From Mesorhizobium sp. B4-1-3 (GTDB lineage Bacteria; Pseudomonadota; Alphaproteobacteria; Rhizobiales; Rhizobiaceae): 64,000 bases of DNA. The notes below the pieces were generated by a model. The model was not told the DNA's origin. It saw only the letters and a program-made list of their open reading frames with translations, and did no database searches. Shown here one piece after another: positions 19,405-28,152 of the stretch. The stretch covers positions 124,001-188,000 of the forward strand of contig NZ_VFTG01000006.1 in NCBI RefSeq assembly GCF_006439355.1. The letters are read 5' to 3'. The position numbers were made by a program, and so were the translations under genes. The stretch's first letter is position 1, and each line of letters opens with the position of its first letter.

Positions 19405-20126
19405 ATGCGGCAAGCGATTCAGGGGATTGCGTTTTGGGCGTCGCTTTCGATCGCTGGCACCCTCGCAGCTCTTGCCGATCCCCTGCCCGCCGGCTTCGTC
19501 AGGCTGGCCGATGTCGATCCGACCATTCGCCAGGACATTCGCTACGCCGGCCGCGAAAACTTCCTGCGCCGCAAGGTGGACGGCTATGATGCGCCGACCT
19601 GCATCCTGCCGCGCAGGCGGCGAAGGCGCTGTCCAGCGTCCAGAAAGCCATCACCGCCAAAGGCCTGACGCTGGTGGTCTTCGACTGCTACCGTCCGGCG
19701 CACGCCGTCGCCGATATGGGCAGTTGGACAAGAGAAGGCGGTCCGCCGGATCCGCAATGGTATCCGACCATCGAGCGCGGTGATCTCATCGCCAAGGGCT
19801 ATGTCGGTGAGCTGTCCAGTCATTCTCGCGGCTCGACGGTCGACCTCGCCATCGCCGATGCCGCCGGGAAAAGCACCGTCCATCCGGCCTGCGGTGCGCC
19901 CGACGGCGGCGCGCTCGACTTCGGCACCGGTTTCGACTGCTTCGATCCGGCGAGCGAGACGGCGCACCGCCCTCTTGGCGCCGAAGCGGCAGCGAACCGC
20001 AAGATGCTGCTTGCTTCCATGCGTGCCGCCGGCTTCCGCAATTATGCGCGCGAATGGTGGCACTTCACCCTCGCCGAAGAACCTTTTCCAAGACGGCGCT
20101 TCGATTTTCCGGTCACCGCCAATTAA
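19405..20126 (+). pseudogene. VanX-type D-alanyl-D-alanine dipeptidase, frameshifted
   Basis: Family M15D zinc dipeptidase that would cleave D-Ala-D-Ala. The first part (from ATG at 19405, one base after the pbpC stop) encodes a signal peptide (FWASLSIAGTLAALADPLPAGF) and LADVDPTIRQDIRYAGRENF, then runs out of frame after ...DAPTCIL. The remainder continues one frame back from about 19608 (AAQAAKALSSVQKAI...LVVFDCYRPAHAV). The two halves join perfectly if one base is added near 19606-19610, so this is a single-base deletion or a read error. The catalytic set is intact in the second half: SSHSRGSTVDLAI (the SxHxxGxAxD zinc motif, with Val in place of Ala) and EWWHF (ExxWH). If real, the gene is inactive; a periplasmic role in wall recycling beside pbpC would be expected. 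Confidence 0.85.
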
Positions 20127-20277
20127 GGCGCGCCGACGCTTGCCCTGATCTCGACCATCTCTAATTAGCGCGGCGGACGAGGAGGCGTGCGGCCAGCGTT
20201 GAGGAAATTATTTTATCAACCGGCCAGATCACGGCGAAAAATTGCTTCCAGAAGGTGAAAATGGCAACATTCAATGC

Positions 20278-20299
20278 ACCTAAATTCTATAAACTAGGT
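20278..20299. promoter_or_regulatory. Imperfect palindrome upstream of the sulfate importer
   Basis: ACCTA, 12 A/T-rich bases, then TAGGT, lying 30-51 bases before the start codon of the first sulfate-binding protein. Its position fits an operator near the transcription start. I do not see the same spacing upstream of the second binding protein or of the Rrf2 gene, so this is tentative. Confidence 0.3.
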
Positions 20300-20328
20300 A
20301 GAGTTCGTGCAGTCCAACGGAGGCGGGA

Positions 20329-21357
20329 ATGACCAAACCTCATTTCAGGAAACTGCTCGGCGCGCTGGTCGCCACATCTGTCCAGTTCGGCACGCTCGGT
20401 TTCGCGTTCGCCGACACGACCATTCTGAATGTATCCTACGACCCGACACGTGAACTCTATAAAGCCTATGACGAGGCCTTTGCCGCGCATTGGAAGGCAG
20501 AGACCGGCGAAACCGTGACCATCCAGCAGTCGCATGGCGGATCCGGCGCCCAAGCCCGGGCGGTGATCGACGGCCTCGACGCCGATGTCGTGACGCTGGC
20601 GCTCGAAGGCGACATCAACGCCATCGCCTCGAAGACGAAGAAGATCAACCCGGACTGGCGCACGAAGTTCGAGAACAACTCGGCGCCTTACACCTCGACC
20701 ATCATCTTCCTGGTGCGCAAGGGCAATCCCAAGGGCATCCACGACTGGAGCGATCTGGTGAAGGACGGCGTCCAGGTCATCACGCCGAACCCGAAGACGT
20801 CCGGAGGCGCGCGCTGGAATTATCTTGCCGCCTGGGCCTATGCGAACGCCAATGACGGCAACGACGAAGTCAAGACCAAGGAGTTCGTCGGCAAGCTCTA
20901 TGCGAACGTCCCCGTCCTCGATACCGGCGCGCGTGGCTCGACGGTGACCTTCGCGCAGAAGGGCCTGGGCGACGTGCTGATCGCCTGGGAGAATGAAGCC
21001 TATCTCGCGCTCGACGAATTCGGCGCCGACAATTTCGACATCGTCTACCCGCCGACCTCGATCCTGGCGGAGCCGCCGGTCGCGGTCGTGGACGCCAATG
21101 TGGATGCCAAGGGTACGCGAAAGGTCGCGGAAGCCTATCTGGGTTGGCTCTATTCCAAGGAAGCCCAGACCATCATCGCCAAGAACCATTATCGCCCTGC
21201 CAAGCCCGACCTGGTGCCGGCGGAGGACCTTGCAAAGCTTCCGGCAATCAAGCTGGTCACCATCGACGACCCGCAATTCGGCGGCTGGAAGAAGGCGCAG
21301 CCTTATCATTTCGGCGACGGTGGTATATTCGACCAGATCTACAAGCCGGCGCAGTGA
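20329..21357 (+). CDS. Sulfate/thiosulfate ABC transporter substrate-binding protein (first copy)
   Basis: Periplasmic sulfate-binding protein, 342 aa, normal for Sbp/CysP. Signal peptide at residues 1-27 ([20 protein letters not shown]). Family motifs in order: [19 protein letters not shown] near the mature N-terminus, [29 protein letters not shown] with the sulfate-contacting GGSGAQ loop, [41 protein letters not shown], and [11 protein letters not shown] near the C-terminus. GGAGGCGGGA before the ATG is a good ribosome site. It leads the sulfate operon. It is related to, but clearly different from, the second copy at 24439. Confidence 0.93.
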   Translation: MTKPHFRKLLGALVATSVQFGTLGFAFADTTILNVSYDPTRELYKAYDEAFAAHWKAETGETVTIQQSHGGSGAQARAVIDGLDADVVTLALEGDINAIASKTKKINPDWRTKFENNSAPYTSTIIFLVRKGNPKGIHDWSDLVKDGVQVITPNPKTSGGARWNYLAAWAYANANDGNDEVKTKEFVGKLYANVPVLDTGARGSTVTFAQKGLGDVLIAWENEAYLALDEFGADNFDIVYPPTSILAEPPVAVVDANVDAKGTRKVAEAYLGWLYSKEAQTIIAKNHYRPAKPDLVPAEDLAKLPAIKLVTIDDPQFGGWKKAQPYHFGDGGIFDQIYKPAQ

Positions 21358-21450
21358 GGCCGGACGGCCGGTGAGCCTCACGGGCATGCCGGCCGAACGC
21401 GACTGCGCAAAGCCATTCTGGTTTGAACAGAAGGGACGATCCAGAACAGC

Positions 21451-22302
21451 ATGACCACAGCACCCGTCAAGGCGGGGTGGCGATTCAAGCAGCCGAGTGT
21501 CATTCCGGGTTTCGGACTGACGCTCGGCTTCTCGCTTGCCTACCTCACGATCATCATCCTCATCCCGCTTTCGGGGCTGGTCTGGCGCTCGGCCGCGCTT
21601 GGCTGGGCCGATTTCTGGGCAATCGCCGCTGACCGGCGCACCCTCAACGCGCTGAAGATTAGCTTCGGCACCGCCTTCCTGGCGGCTGTCGTCAACGTCG
21701 TGTTCGGCACGGTCGTCGCCTGGGTGTTGGTGCGCTACCGTTTCCCCGGACGCCGCATCGCCGACGCGATGGTCGACCTGCCTTTCGCCCTGCCCACGGC
21801 CGTCGCCGGCATCGCGCTCACCACGCTCTATGCGCCGAACGGCTGGATCGGTCATCTCCTGATGCCGCTCGGCATCAAGGTCGCCTACACGCCGCTCGGC
21901 ATCGTCGTCGCGCTGGTGTTCATCGGCCTGCCCTTTGTCGTGCGCACCGTCCAGCCGATCATGGAAGAGATCGACAAGGAGGTCGAGGAAGCAGCCGCCA
22001 CGCTCGGCGCCAACCGTTTCCAGATTATCACCCGCGTGCTCTTCCCAGGCCTGGCGCCCGCGATCATCACCGGCTTCTCGCTCGCCTTCGCGCGCGGCGT
22101 CGGCGAATACGGCTCGGTCATCTTCATCGCCGGCAACCTGCCCTTCAAGTCCGAGATCGCGCCGCTGCTGATCGTGATCAGGCTCGAGGAATACAATTAC
22201 GAGGCGGCGACCGCGATCGCCGCGATCATGCTGGCGCTGTCCTTCCTGATGCTTCTGGTCGTCAATCTCGTCCAGACATGGAGCCGCAAGCGCTATGGCT
22301 GA
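21451..22302 (+). CDS. cysT: Sulfate ABC transporter permease CysT (CysU)
   Basis: Inner-membrane permease, 283 aa, with six predicted spans. [24 protein letters not shown] entry (here [17 protein letters not shown]) is typical of CysT. The ATPase-contact EAA loop is at ~180-200 ([28 protein letters not shown]), and [29 protein letters not shown] is the CysT signature. It overlaps cysW by 8 bases, so the two are translationally coupled. It forms the channel with CysW, driven by CysA. Confidence 0.95.
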   Translation: MTTAPVKAGWRFKQPSVIPGFGLTLGFSLAYLTIIILIPLSGLVWRSAALGWADFWAIAADRRTLNALKISFGTAFLAAVVNVVFGTVVAWVLVRYRFPGRRIADAMVDLPFALPTAVAGIALTTLYAPNGWIGHLLMPLGIKVAYTPLGIVVALVFIGLPFVVRTVQPIMEEIDKEVEEAAATLGANRFQIITRVLFPGLAPAIITGFSLAFARGVGEYGSVIFIAGNLPFKSEIAPLLIVIRLEEYNYEAATAIAAIMLALSFLMLLVVNLVQTWSRKRYG

Positions 22303-23179
22303 TCCCGAGATCAAATCTTACGAGCCGCATCACGAAAGCCAGTCGGCCGCCGTGACCGAAAGCCGGCCGGTCAAGGCCGTGCTGATGGCAATCGCCCTTG
22401 CCTTCCTTGCCGTCTTCCTGCTTTTGCCGCTGGTCGTCGTCTTCCACCAGGCGCTTGCCATGGGCATCGGCGCCTACACGGAAGCCCTTTCCAGCCCCGA
22501 CACGCGCTCCGCCATCCGCCTGACCTTGCTGGTGGCCGCGATCTCGGTGCCGCTCAACGTCGTCTTCGGCATCTCGGCCGCCTGGGCGATCGCCAAGTTC
22601 GAGTTCAAGGGCAAGGCGTTCCTGACGACGCTCATCGATCTGCCCTTCTCGGTCTCGCCGGTCATTTCCGGCCTGGTCTATGTGCTGCTCTTCGGGGCGC
22701 AGGGACTGCTCGGCGCCTGGCTGAAGGCGCATGGCATCGTCATCCTCTTCGCCGTTCCCGGCATCGTGCTGGCTACGATCTTCGTCACTTTTCCCTTCGT
22801 CGCGCGCGAGCTCATCCCGCTGATGCAGGAACAGGGCAATGGCGACGAGGAGGCGGCGCTTTCGCTGGGTGCCAGCGGCTGGCAGGCCTTCTGGTACGTG
22901 ACGCTACCCAACGTCAAATGGGGACTGCTCTACGGCGTGCTTCTGTGCAATGCGCGCGCCATGGGCGAATTCGGCGCGGTCTCGGTGGTGTCGGGCCACA
23001 TACGCGGCCTCACCAACACCATGCCGCTGCATGTCGAGATCCTCTACAACGAATACAACGCCGTCGGCGCCTTTGCCGTCGCTTCGCTGCTCGCTGGCCT
23101 GGCGCTGGTGACGCTGGTCTTGAAAACGCTTCTCGAGATGCGCTACGGCGCCGAGATCGCCGCGACACGCGGGCATTGA
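22295..23179 (+). CDS. cysW: Sulfate ABC transporter permease CysW
   Basis: Second inner-membrane permease of the sulfate importer, 294 aa. It has six spans; INSTFL-type segments are replaced by family-typical [23 protein letters not shown]. The EAA loop is [26 protein letters not shown] (~190-215), and [36 protein letters not shown] is diagnostic for CysW. Starts within the cysT stop region and ends 13 bases before cysA. Confidence 0.95.
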   Translation: MADPEIKSYEPHHESQSAAVTESRPVKAVLMAIALAFLAVFLLLPLVVVFHQALAMGIGAYTEALSSPDTRSAIRLTLLVAAISVPLNVVFGISAAWAIAKFEFKGKAFLTTLIDLPFSVSPVISGLVYVLLFGAQGLLGAWLKAHGIVILFAVPGIVLATIFVTFPFVARELIPLMQEQGNGDEEAALSLGASGWQAFWYVTLPNVKWGLLYGVLLCNARAMGEFGAVSVVSGHIRGLTNTMPLHVEILYNEYNAVGAFAVASLLAGLALVTLVLKTLLEMRYGAEIAATRGH

Positions 23180-23192
23180 TAGAGGTCATTCT

Positions 23193-24233
23193 ATGGAAGT
23201 TCGCGTCGTCAATGTGCGCAAGGAGTTCGAGCGGTTTCCGGCGCTCCACGACGTGTCGCTCGACATCAGGTCCGGCGAGTTGATCGCGCTGCTCGGGCCG
23301 TCGGGCTCCGGCAAGACGACGCTGCTCCGCCTGATCGCCGGCCTGGAGCGGCCGACCAAGGGCGCGATCTTCTTCGGCGACGAGGACGCCTCGCAGAAGT
23401 CGATCCAGGAGCGCAATGTCGGCTTCGTCTTCCAGCACTACGCGCTGTTCCGCCACATGACGGTTGCCGACAATATCGGCTTCGGCCTGAAGGTCCGGCA
23501 CGGCGCCACAAGGCCGTCCGGCCAGGAGATCCGCCGCCGGGCGCTCGAACTGCTCGACCTCGTCCAGTTGTCGGGCCTGGAAAAGCGCTATCCGGCGCAG
23601 CTTTCCGGCGGTCAGCGCCAGCGCGTGGCTTTGGCCCGCGCCATGGCGATCGAGCCCAAGGTGCTTCTGCTCGACGAACCCTTCGGCGCGCTCGACGCGC
23701 AGGTTCGCCGCGAGCTGCGCCGCTGGCTGCGCGATATCCATGACCGCACCGGCCACACGACCGTCTTCGTTACGCATGACCAGGAAGAAGCGCTGGAGCT
23801 CGCCGACCGCGTCGTGGTCATGAGCCAGGGCCGCATCGAGCAGGTCGGCACCGCCGACGATATCTACGACACGCCAAACTCGCCCTTCGTCTATTCCTTC
23901 ATCGGCGAGTCGAGCTCGCTACCGGTCAAGGTCGAGAATGGCGAGGTCTGGATCGCCGACCGGCCGATCGGGCTGCAGGCGCCGCATGTGCCGTCCGGCG
24001 AGGCGGTTCTCCACTTCCGCCCGCATGACGTCGAGCTGCTTGACGGCTGCAGCGGCTGCATCGCCGGCACGGTTGCCGCCAGCCGCCGCGTTGCCGGCAC
24101 CAGGCGCGTCGAGCTCGAAATCGGCGGCGAGCGCCAGCGCGTCGAGATCGAACTGCCGGTCGACCATCCCGCGGCACAGAAGAGCCGGGTGGCTTTCAGG
24201 CCGCGGCGCTGGAAGCTTTTTCCCACGTCCTGA
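23193..24233 (+). CDS. cysA: Sulfate/thiosulfate ABC transporter ATP-binding protein CysA
   Basis: Cytoplasmic ATPase, 346 aa. Walker A GPSGSGKTT at ~35-43, Q-loop FVFQHYALF, signature LSGGQRQRVALARA at ~135, Walker B VLLLDEPFGALD at ~155, and H-loop TVFVTHDQ. After residue ~240 a C-terminal regulatory beta domain follows (LHFRPHDVELLDG, VAFRPRRWKLFP) as in CysA/MalK-type proteins. GAGG lies 8 bases before the ATG. The product powers CysTW and serves either of the two binding proteins. Confidence 0.95.
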   Translation: MEVRVVNVRKEFERFPALHDVSLDIRSGELIALLGPSGSGKTTLLRLIAGLERPTKGAIFFGDEDASQKSIQERNVGFVFQHYALFRHMTVADNIGFGLKVRHGATRPSGQEIRRRALELLDLVQLSGLEKRYPAQLSGGQRQRVALARAMAIEPKVLLLDEPFGALDAQVRRELRRWLRDIHDRTGHTTVFVTHDQEEALELADRVVVMSQGRIEQVGTADDIYDTPNSPFVYSFIGESSSLPVKVENGEVWIADRPIGLQAPHVPSGEAVLHFRPHDVELLDGCSGCIAGTVAASRRVAGTRRVELEIGGERQRVEIELPVDHPAAQKSRVAFRPRRWKLFPTS

Positions 24234-24256
24234 GCTGTCTTTCACCCTGACAGCTC
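24232..24256 (+). terminator. Hairpin at the cysA stop codon
   Basis: GAGCTGTC (24232-24239) and its exact complement GACAGCTC (24249-24256) form an 8-bp stem with a 9-base loop overlapping the cysA stop. There is no T-run, so full termination is doubtful; partial attenuation or mRNA-end protection before the second binding-protein gene is more likely. Confidence 0.4.
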
Positions 24257-24438
24257 CTCCGGCGCCCAGCTTGGTGCAACCTGCGAATCCACTTGGAAGA
24301 AAATCCTAGCAGAGAGCTGTTTTGGCGAGATATTTTCCAGACCTTCGCCTACCTCTCGGAGCGCGTGCCTCGTCGCACCAGGCTTTCCCGACTATGGTCT
24401 CGCCATAGCTTGATCCATTTCCAAGGAGCCCTGTTTTC

Positions 24439-25425
24439 ATGAAGCGTCTGTTGTTCGGCATCGCAGCTTTTGCCGGTCTCGTCCTCGCGTCCTCCCAAGC
24501 CTGGTCGGCCGACAAGCTTTTGAACGCATCTTATGACGTCGGCCGCGAGCTGTTCGTCGACATCAACAAAGCCTTCATCGCCAAGCACCCCGGCGTCACG
24601 ATCGATCAGTCGCATGCCGGCACCTCGGCGCAGGCGCGCGCGATCGCCGAAGGTCTTGGCGCCGATGTCGTCACCTTCAACCAGGTCACCGACGTCGACT
24701 TCCTGGTCAAGAAGGGACTGGTCTCAGCTGATTGGCAGAAGGATTTCCCGGACAACGCCTCGCCCTTCTATTCCTTGCCTTCGTTCCTTGTCCGCGCGGG
24801 CAATCCCAAGCATATCAAGGACTGGAACGATCTGGTGCGTGAGGACGTGCAGGTGATCTTTCCGAACCCGAAGACGTCCGGCAATGCGCGCTACACCTAT
24901 CTTGCCGCGACCGCCTACGCCAAGGAAGCCTTCAAGGGCGACGACGCCAAGGTGAAGGAATTCATCACCAAGCTGTTCAACAACGTGCCGATCTTCGACA
25001 CCGGCGGCCGCGCCGCCACCACCACCTTCGTCCAGCGCGAGATCGGCGACGTGCTGATCACCTTCGAGTCCGAGACGCGCGGCATCCGCAAGGAATATGG
25101 CGATGACAAGTTCGAGCAGGTCACGCCTTCGGTCAGCCTGCTGGCCGAGTTTCCGGTAGCGGTCGTCGACAAGGTTGCCGACGAGCATGGCAGCCGCGAT
25201 CTCGCCAAGTCCTATCTCGACTTCCTCTACACGCCGGACGGCCAGGAGATCGCCGCCGAAAACGGCTTGCGGGCTAGGGACGCGACGGTGGCCGCCAGGC
25301 ACAAGGCCGACTTCCCAGATGTCCGGCTGCTGACTGTCGAGGAAGTCTTCGGTGGCTGGGACAAGGTGCAGAAGGAGCATTTCGCCGCCGGCGGACTGCT
25401 CGATCAGGCCTACGGCAGCCGCTGA
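24439..25425 (+). CDS. Sulfate/thiosulfate ABC transporter substrate-binding protein (second copy)
   Basis: Periplasmic sulfate-binding protein, 328 aa. Signal peptide 1-22 (LLFGIAAFAGLVLASSQAWSA). Motifs match the family: LLNASYDVGRELFVDINKAF, QSHAGTSAQARAIAEGLGADVVTFNQ, NPKTSGNARYTYLAAT, GGRAATTTFVQREIGDVLITFESE, and LRARDATVAARH where the first copy has YRPAKPDLV. It lies 205 bases after cysA, with its own AAGGAG ribosome site and a hairpin in between, so it may be expressed separately. Differences in the ligand loop (GTSAQ instead of GSGAQ) could mean a different preference between sulfate and thiosulfate, but that is inference. Confidence 0.93.
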   Translation: MKRLLFGIAAFAGLVLASSQAWSADKLLNASYDVGRELFVDINKAFIAKHPGVTIDQSHAGTSAQARAIAEGLGADVVTFNQVTDVDFLVKKGLVSADWQKDFPDNASPFYSLPSFLVRAGNPKHIKDWNDLVREDVQVIFPNPKTSGNARYTYLAATAYAKEAFKGDDAKVKEFITKLFNNVPIFDTGGRAATTTFVQREIGDVLITFESETRGIRKEYGDDKFEQVTPSVSLLAEFPVAVVDKVADEHGSRDLAKSYLDFLYTPDGQEIAAENGLRARDATVAARHKADFPDVRLLTVEEVFGGWDKVQKEHFAAGGLLDQAYGSR

Positions 25426-25449
25426 GCCACCGCACAATCAGGAAGCGCA

Positions 25450-25575
25450 GGAAAGCCGGCTTTAGAGCATGATCCCGAAAAGTGGGAACCGGTTTTCGGA
25501 GAAGATCATGCTCCAACGAAGAGTTAGATCAGGATGACGATTCAACGAAACGCCATCCTGATCTAGCCGGCTTCC
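25450..25575. repeat. Composite palindromic intergenic repeat (GTGGGAACCGGTT type)
   Basis: Three nested or adjoining inverted repeats: an outer pair around AAGCCGGCT (25453-25461 and its mirror near 25564-25573), GAGCATGATC/GATCATGCTC around the core CCCGAAAAGTGGGAACCGG, and TAGATCAGGATG/CATCCTGATCTA. The core recurs at 26346 and, diverged, at 34319. Such elements are common between genes in Rhizobiales. Together with the Rrf2 promoter this explains the 335-base gap 25426-25760. Confidence 0.75.
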
Positions 25576-25760
25576 TCATTTGAGCCGGCCGGCATTTCGT
25601 AGGGGAAATCCGGCATCCAACGTGAAAAACGTTACGAAGAATCAACGCGTTTGCGCCTAAGCTGCCGGGCAAATAGTAGGTCAGGCGGTCAACTGTCATG
25701 ATTTGCACACAAACAACCGCCAGATGCAGGCGCACTGGGGTTTGATGAATTGAATCGGGC

Positions 25761-26210
25761 ATGCTGACCAAAAAAGGCAAATACGGCCTCAAGGCCCTCG
25801 TGCATCTTTCCGGCCTGCCGGCTGGCCAGCTTGCATTCGTCAACGACATTGCCGTCGCCAACAACATCCCGAAGAAATTCCTGGATGCGATCCTGGGCGA
25901 GCTGCGCAATGCCGGCTTCGTCCAGAGCCGCAAAGGCAAGGAAGGCGGTTACCGCCTCGCCCGGCCCGCTTCCGAGATCAAGATCGGCCATGTCGTGCGC
26001 GTGCTCGACGGGCCGCTGGCGCCGATCCCTTGCGCCAGTCGCACGCAATACCAGCGCTGCGAGGATTGCGACGAAGCCACCTGCCAGGTCCGCCACATGA
26101 TGCTGGAAGTGCGCCAGGCGATCGCCGAGGTGCTGGACAACCGCAGCCTCGCCGCCATGCGTGACGCCGACAACGACGATTTCCCGGCGGAGCTCACGTC
26201 TCAGATTTGA
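25761..26210 (+). CDS. Rrf2-family transcriptional regulator
   Basis: Small dimeric winged-helix regulator, 149 aa, cytoplasmic. The N-terminus MLTKKGKYGLKALVHL and the recognition region IPKKFLDAILGELRNAGFVQSRKGKEGGYRLAR are typical of Rrf2/IscR/CymR proteins. Residues ~92-112 hold four cysteines (PCASRTQYQRCEDCDEATC), a spacing that could bind an Fe-S cluster or act as a thiol sensor. It lies after the sulfate importer on the same strand, which makes control of sulfur assimilation plausible; CymR and CysR-like members of this family do that. The start lacks a strong ribosome site. The target genes are not proven by the sequence. Confidence 0.9.
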   Translation: MLTKKGKYGLKALVHLSGLPAGQLAFVNDIAVANNIPKKFLDAILGELRNAGFVQSRKGKEGGYRLARPASEIKIGHVVRVLDGPLAPIPCASRTQYQRCEDCDEATCQVRHMMLEVRQAIAEVLDNRSLAAMRDADNDDFPAELTSQI

Positions 26211-26345
26211 GGCAATTCAAGAGGGTAAAGCGGCAGGCTTGACCGTTTCGCCGCAAACTTGCGCCCGCAATTGCCCTAAAAGACAAGCCGCACCCCTGAC
26301 TTGTCGCCCTCGGTTGCCAGTCTACCGCGGACGCAGTAAAGCGAC

Positions 26346-26422
26346 AGAGCATGGTCCCGAAAAGTGGGAACCGGTTTCGGGCAGGATCGTGCTGCATCGA
26401 AAGAGTGAAACAGGGCTCTGAC
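26346..26422. repeat. Palindromic intergenic repeat (GTGGGAACCGGTT type), second copy
   Basis: Shares CCCGAAAAGTGGGAACCGGTTT with the copy at 25450-25575 and is bounded by AGAGCATGG / GATCGTGCT and a trailing GGGCTCT. It ends immediately before the start codon of the next gene, so the 5' leader of that gene is made of repeat. Confidence 0.7.
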
Positions 26423-26424
26423 GC

Positions 26425-27570
26425 ATGAGGCTGCCTTGGCTTGGCAATTCCCGCAGGGCCAGCCGGCAGCCAACGTCGAACGATATCTATCATACCGAGA
26501 TCACCGCCGACGTGCCGGTACCGGAGCGCAACGAGTCCGTCCGCTTCTTCAGCCGCAAGGTCATTCGCCCCGGAAAGCTGCGCCGCTTCACCAATCGGGA
26601 CCTGCGCGAAAGCCTGCAGTCCTGTTTCTATCTCGGCGTCGCGGCAATGCTGCCGGTCTCCTGGTGGGGACCCATCTGCGGTTGGGTGTCCAGGCTCAGG
26701 CGCAAGCGCCACTTTCGCAAGGAGTTCGCCCGTTACGATATTGCGGTGAAGGCCGTACTCGGCGATTCCGTCGACACGCGAGCGATGTTCGAGGCGCAAC
26801 TCGCCGCCATTCACCGCCGGCGGCTGACGCTTGCGGCGCATCTCGTCGCCGGCTGGCGTTGGTCGCCGGCGGTCCGCCTTGAAGGCATCGAGGCTCTGCA
26901 ACAAGCCCTGCGCAACGGGCACGGCGCCATCATATGGTGCGACCAATTCACGGCGCAGACGATCATGGGCAAGCGCGCCCTGCATGAGGCCGGCGTCGAC
27001 ACCCATCAGGTGAGCGCGCAGTATCACGGCTTCTCGCCGAGCCAATTCGGTTTCCGCGTGATCAACCCGCCATTGGTCAAGGTCGAGAACCGTTTCCTGA
27101 AAAGCCGGATCGTCTTTGAGCGGACCGACGCCTATCAGGTCACTACGCGTATCCAGAAGGCGCTGAAGGCAAACGGCGTGGTGCTGATGACCAACACCAT
27201 CTATGCCGGCTCCGCCTTCGCCGAGGCCGCCATGGGCGAGCGCGGTTGGACCCACCTCGCTTCGGCGCCGGCAAACTTCGCCGCGCGCGCGGGTGCTGCG
27301 CTGTTTCATATGGCGACGATCGAGACGGTCCCTTTTCGCCAGTACCGGGCGATCGTCCGCGAGCTGAGCGCGAGTCCAGAAGCGTCCACATCGCCCCCCA
27401 AGGACGCGACAGGGAAGAACCTCGTCGTGCAGGCGGGATTTATCCTGTCGAAGCGCGACCATACGCTGGAAACGCTCAAACTCTGCCCGGAGCAGATGAT
27501 GGCCTGGTCGAGTGCCACGCGGCTAACCGAGCGTCCAACCGAGGCTACGATCGGCAACGAGGGCGCCTGA
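26425..27570 (+). CDS. LpxL/HtrB-like (lysophospholipid acyltransferase superfamily) protein, catalytic motif missing
   Basis: Protein of 381 aa that I do not recognise with certainty. The middle and C-terminal parts read like the lipid A acyltransferase fold: ALRNGHGAIIWCDQFTAQ where LpxL has its GxxLLTGHxGNxE strand, then RIQKALKANGVVLMTNTIYAGSAF and ERGWTHLASAPANFAARAGAALFHMATIE, resembling the LKxGGxVxMLxDQ...PxxLALxTGAPV pattern. The HX4D/E catalytic pair expected in the first motif is absent (CDQFTAQ instead). A basic, membrane-prone stretch lies at ~65-95 (YLGVAAMLPVSWWGPICGWVSRLRRKR). It may therefore be a non-catalytic homologue or use other residues. It stands alone between two repeat-bounded gaps and the convergent gntK operon. 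Confidence 0.5.
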   Translation: MRLPWLGNSRRASRQPTSNDIYHTEITADVPVPERNESVRFFSRKVIRPGKLRRFTNRDLRESLQSCFYLGVAAMLPVSWWGPICGWVSRLRRKRHFRKEFARYDIAVKAVLGDSVDTRAMFEAQLAAIHRRRLTLAAHLVAGWRWSPAVRLEGIEALQQALRNGHGAIIWCDQFTAQTIMGKRALHEAGVDTHQVSAQYHGFSPSQFGFRVINPPLVKVENRFLKSRIVFERTDAYQVTTRIQKALKANGVVLMTNTIYAGSAFAEAAMGERGWTHLASAPANFAARAGAALFHMATIETVPFRQYRAIVRELSASPEASTSPPKDATGKNLVVQAGFILSKRDHTLETLKLCPEQMMAWSSATRLTERPTEATIGNEGA

Positions 27571-27596
27571 AGCCCTGTCCGGTGCAATGCTGAAAA

Positions 27597-28109
27597 TCAC
27601 TGATCCTGGTCGACGACTTCTCTCAGGATCCCGGCAACGCTTCGGGTTCCGTCGACCGTCACCGCCCGCTCGTCCGCGGCGGGCTCTTCCAGCGTGGCGA
27701 ACTGGCTGTCGACCAGGCTAGCGGGCATGAAATGGCCCTTGCGGTTGGCGACCCGCCGCCAGGCGGTCTCGCGATCGATCTTCAGATAGAGGAACACTGT
27801 GTCGGGACAGAAGCCGCTCAACCGCTCGCGATAGCTGCGCTTGAGCGCCGAGCACGCCGCCACCGTTGTCCGCCCGTCGGCAACCGAGGCCGCGATACGT
27901 TCGCCTATGGCGTCGAGCCAGCCCTCGCGCAGCGCATCCGTCAGCGGCTCGCCGCGTGCCATGCGCGCCACGTTCTCCGGCGGATGCAGCCGGTCTCCTT
28001 CGATGAAATAGGCGCCAAGCGCCTCGGCGAGCGCCTCGCCGACGGCCGTCTTGCCGCAGCCGGCGACACCCATCACGACGATGGCCGGCGCGGTCCGAAG
28101 ATCGGTCAT
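27597..28109 (-). CDS. gntK: Gluconate kinase
   Basis: Cytoplasmic kinase, 170 aa, normal for GntK; phosphorylates gluconate to 6-phosphogluconate with ATP. Walker A VMGVAGCGKTAVG at ~9-21; the family motifs FIEGDRLHPPENVARMARGEPLTDALREGWL, ACSALKRSYRERL and RKGHFMPASLVDSQFATLE are all present. The ATG at 28109 has GGAG 7 bases upstream and is preferred over an in-frame start at 28151. Last gene of the minus-strand sugar-importer operon, 43 bases after the permease gene. Its presence suggests that the importer brings in gluconate or something converted to it. Confidence 0.94.
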   Translation of the reverse strand: MTDLRTAPAIVVMGVAGCGKTAVGEALAEALGAYFIEGDRLHPPENVARMARGEPLTDALREGWLDAIGERIAASVADGRTTVAACSALKRSYRERLSGFCPDTVFLYLKIDRETAWRRVANRKGHFMPASLVDSQFATLEEPAADERAVTVDGTRSVAGILREVVDQDQ

Positions 28110-28152
28110 GCGGAACTCCGGGATCTGCGGTCTCGCGCTCGCCTCATCCACG

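Noticed and set aside
20287..22314. 675-codon minus-strand frame opposite the sulfate genes
   Set aside because: Antisense to the sulfate-binding protein and cysT, both certain; no family features.
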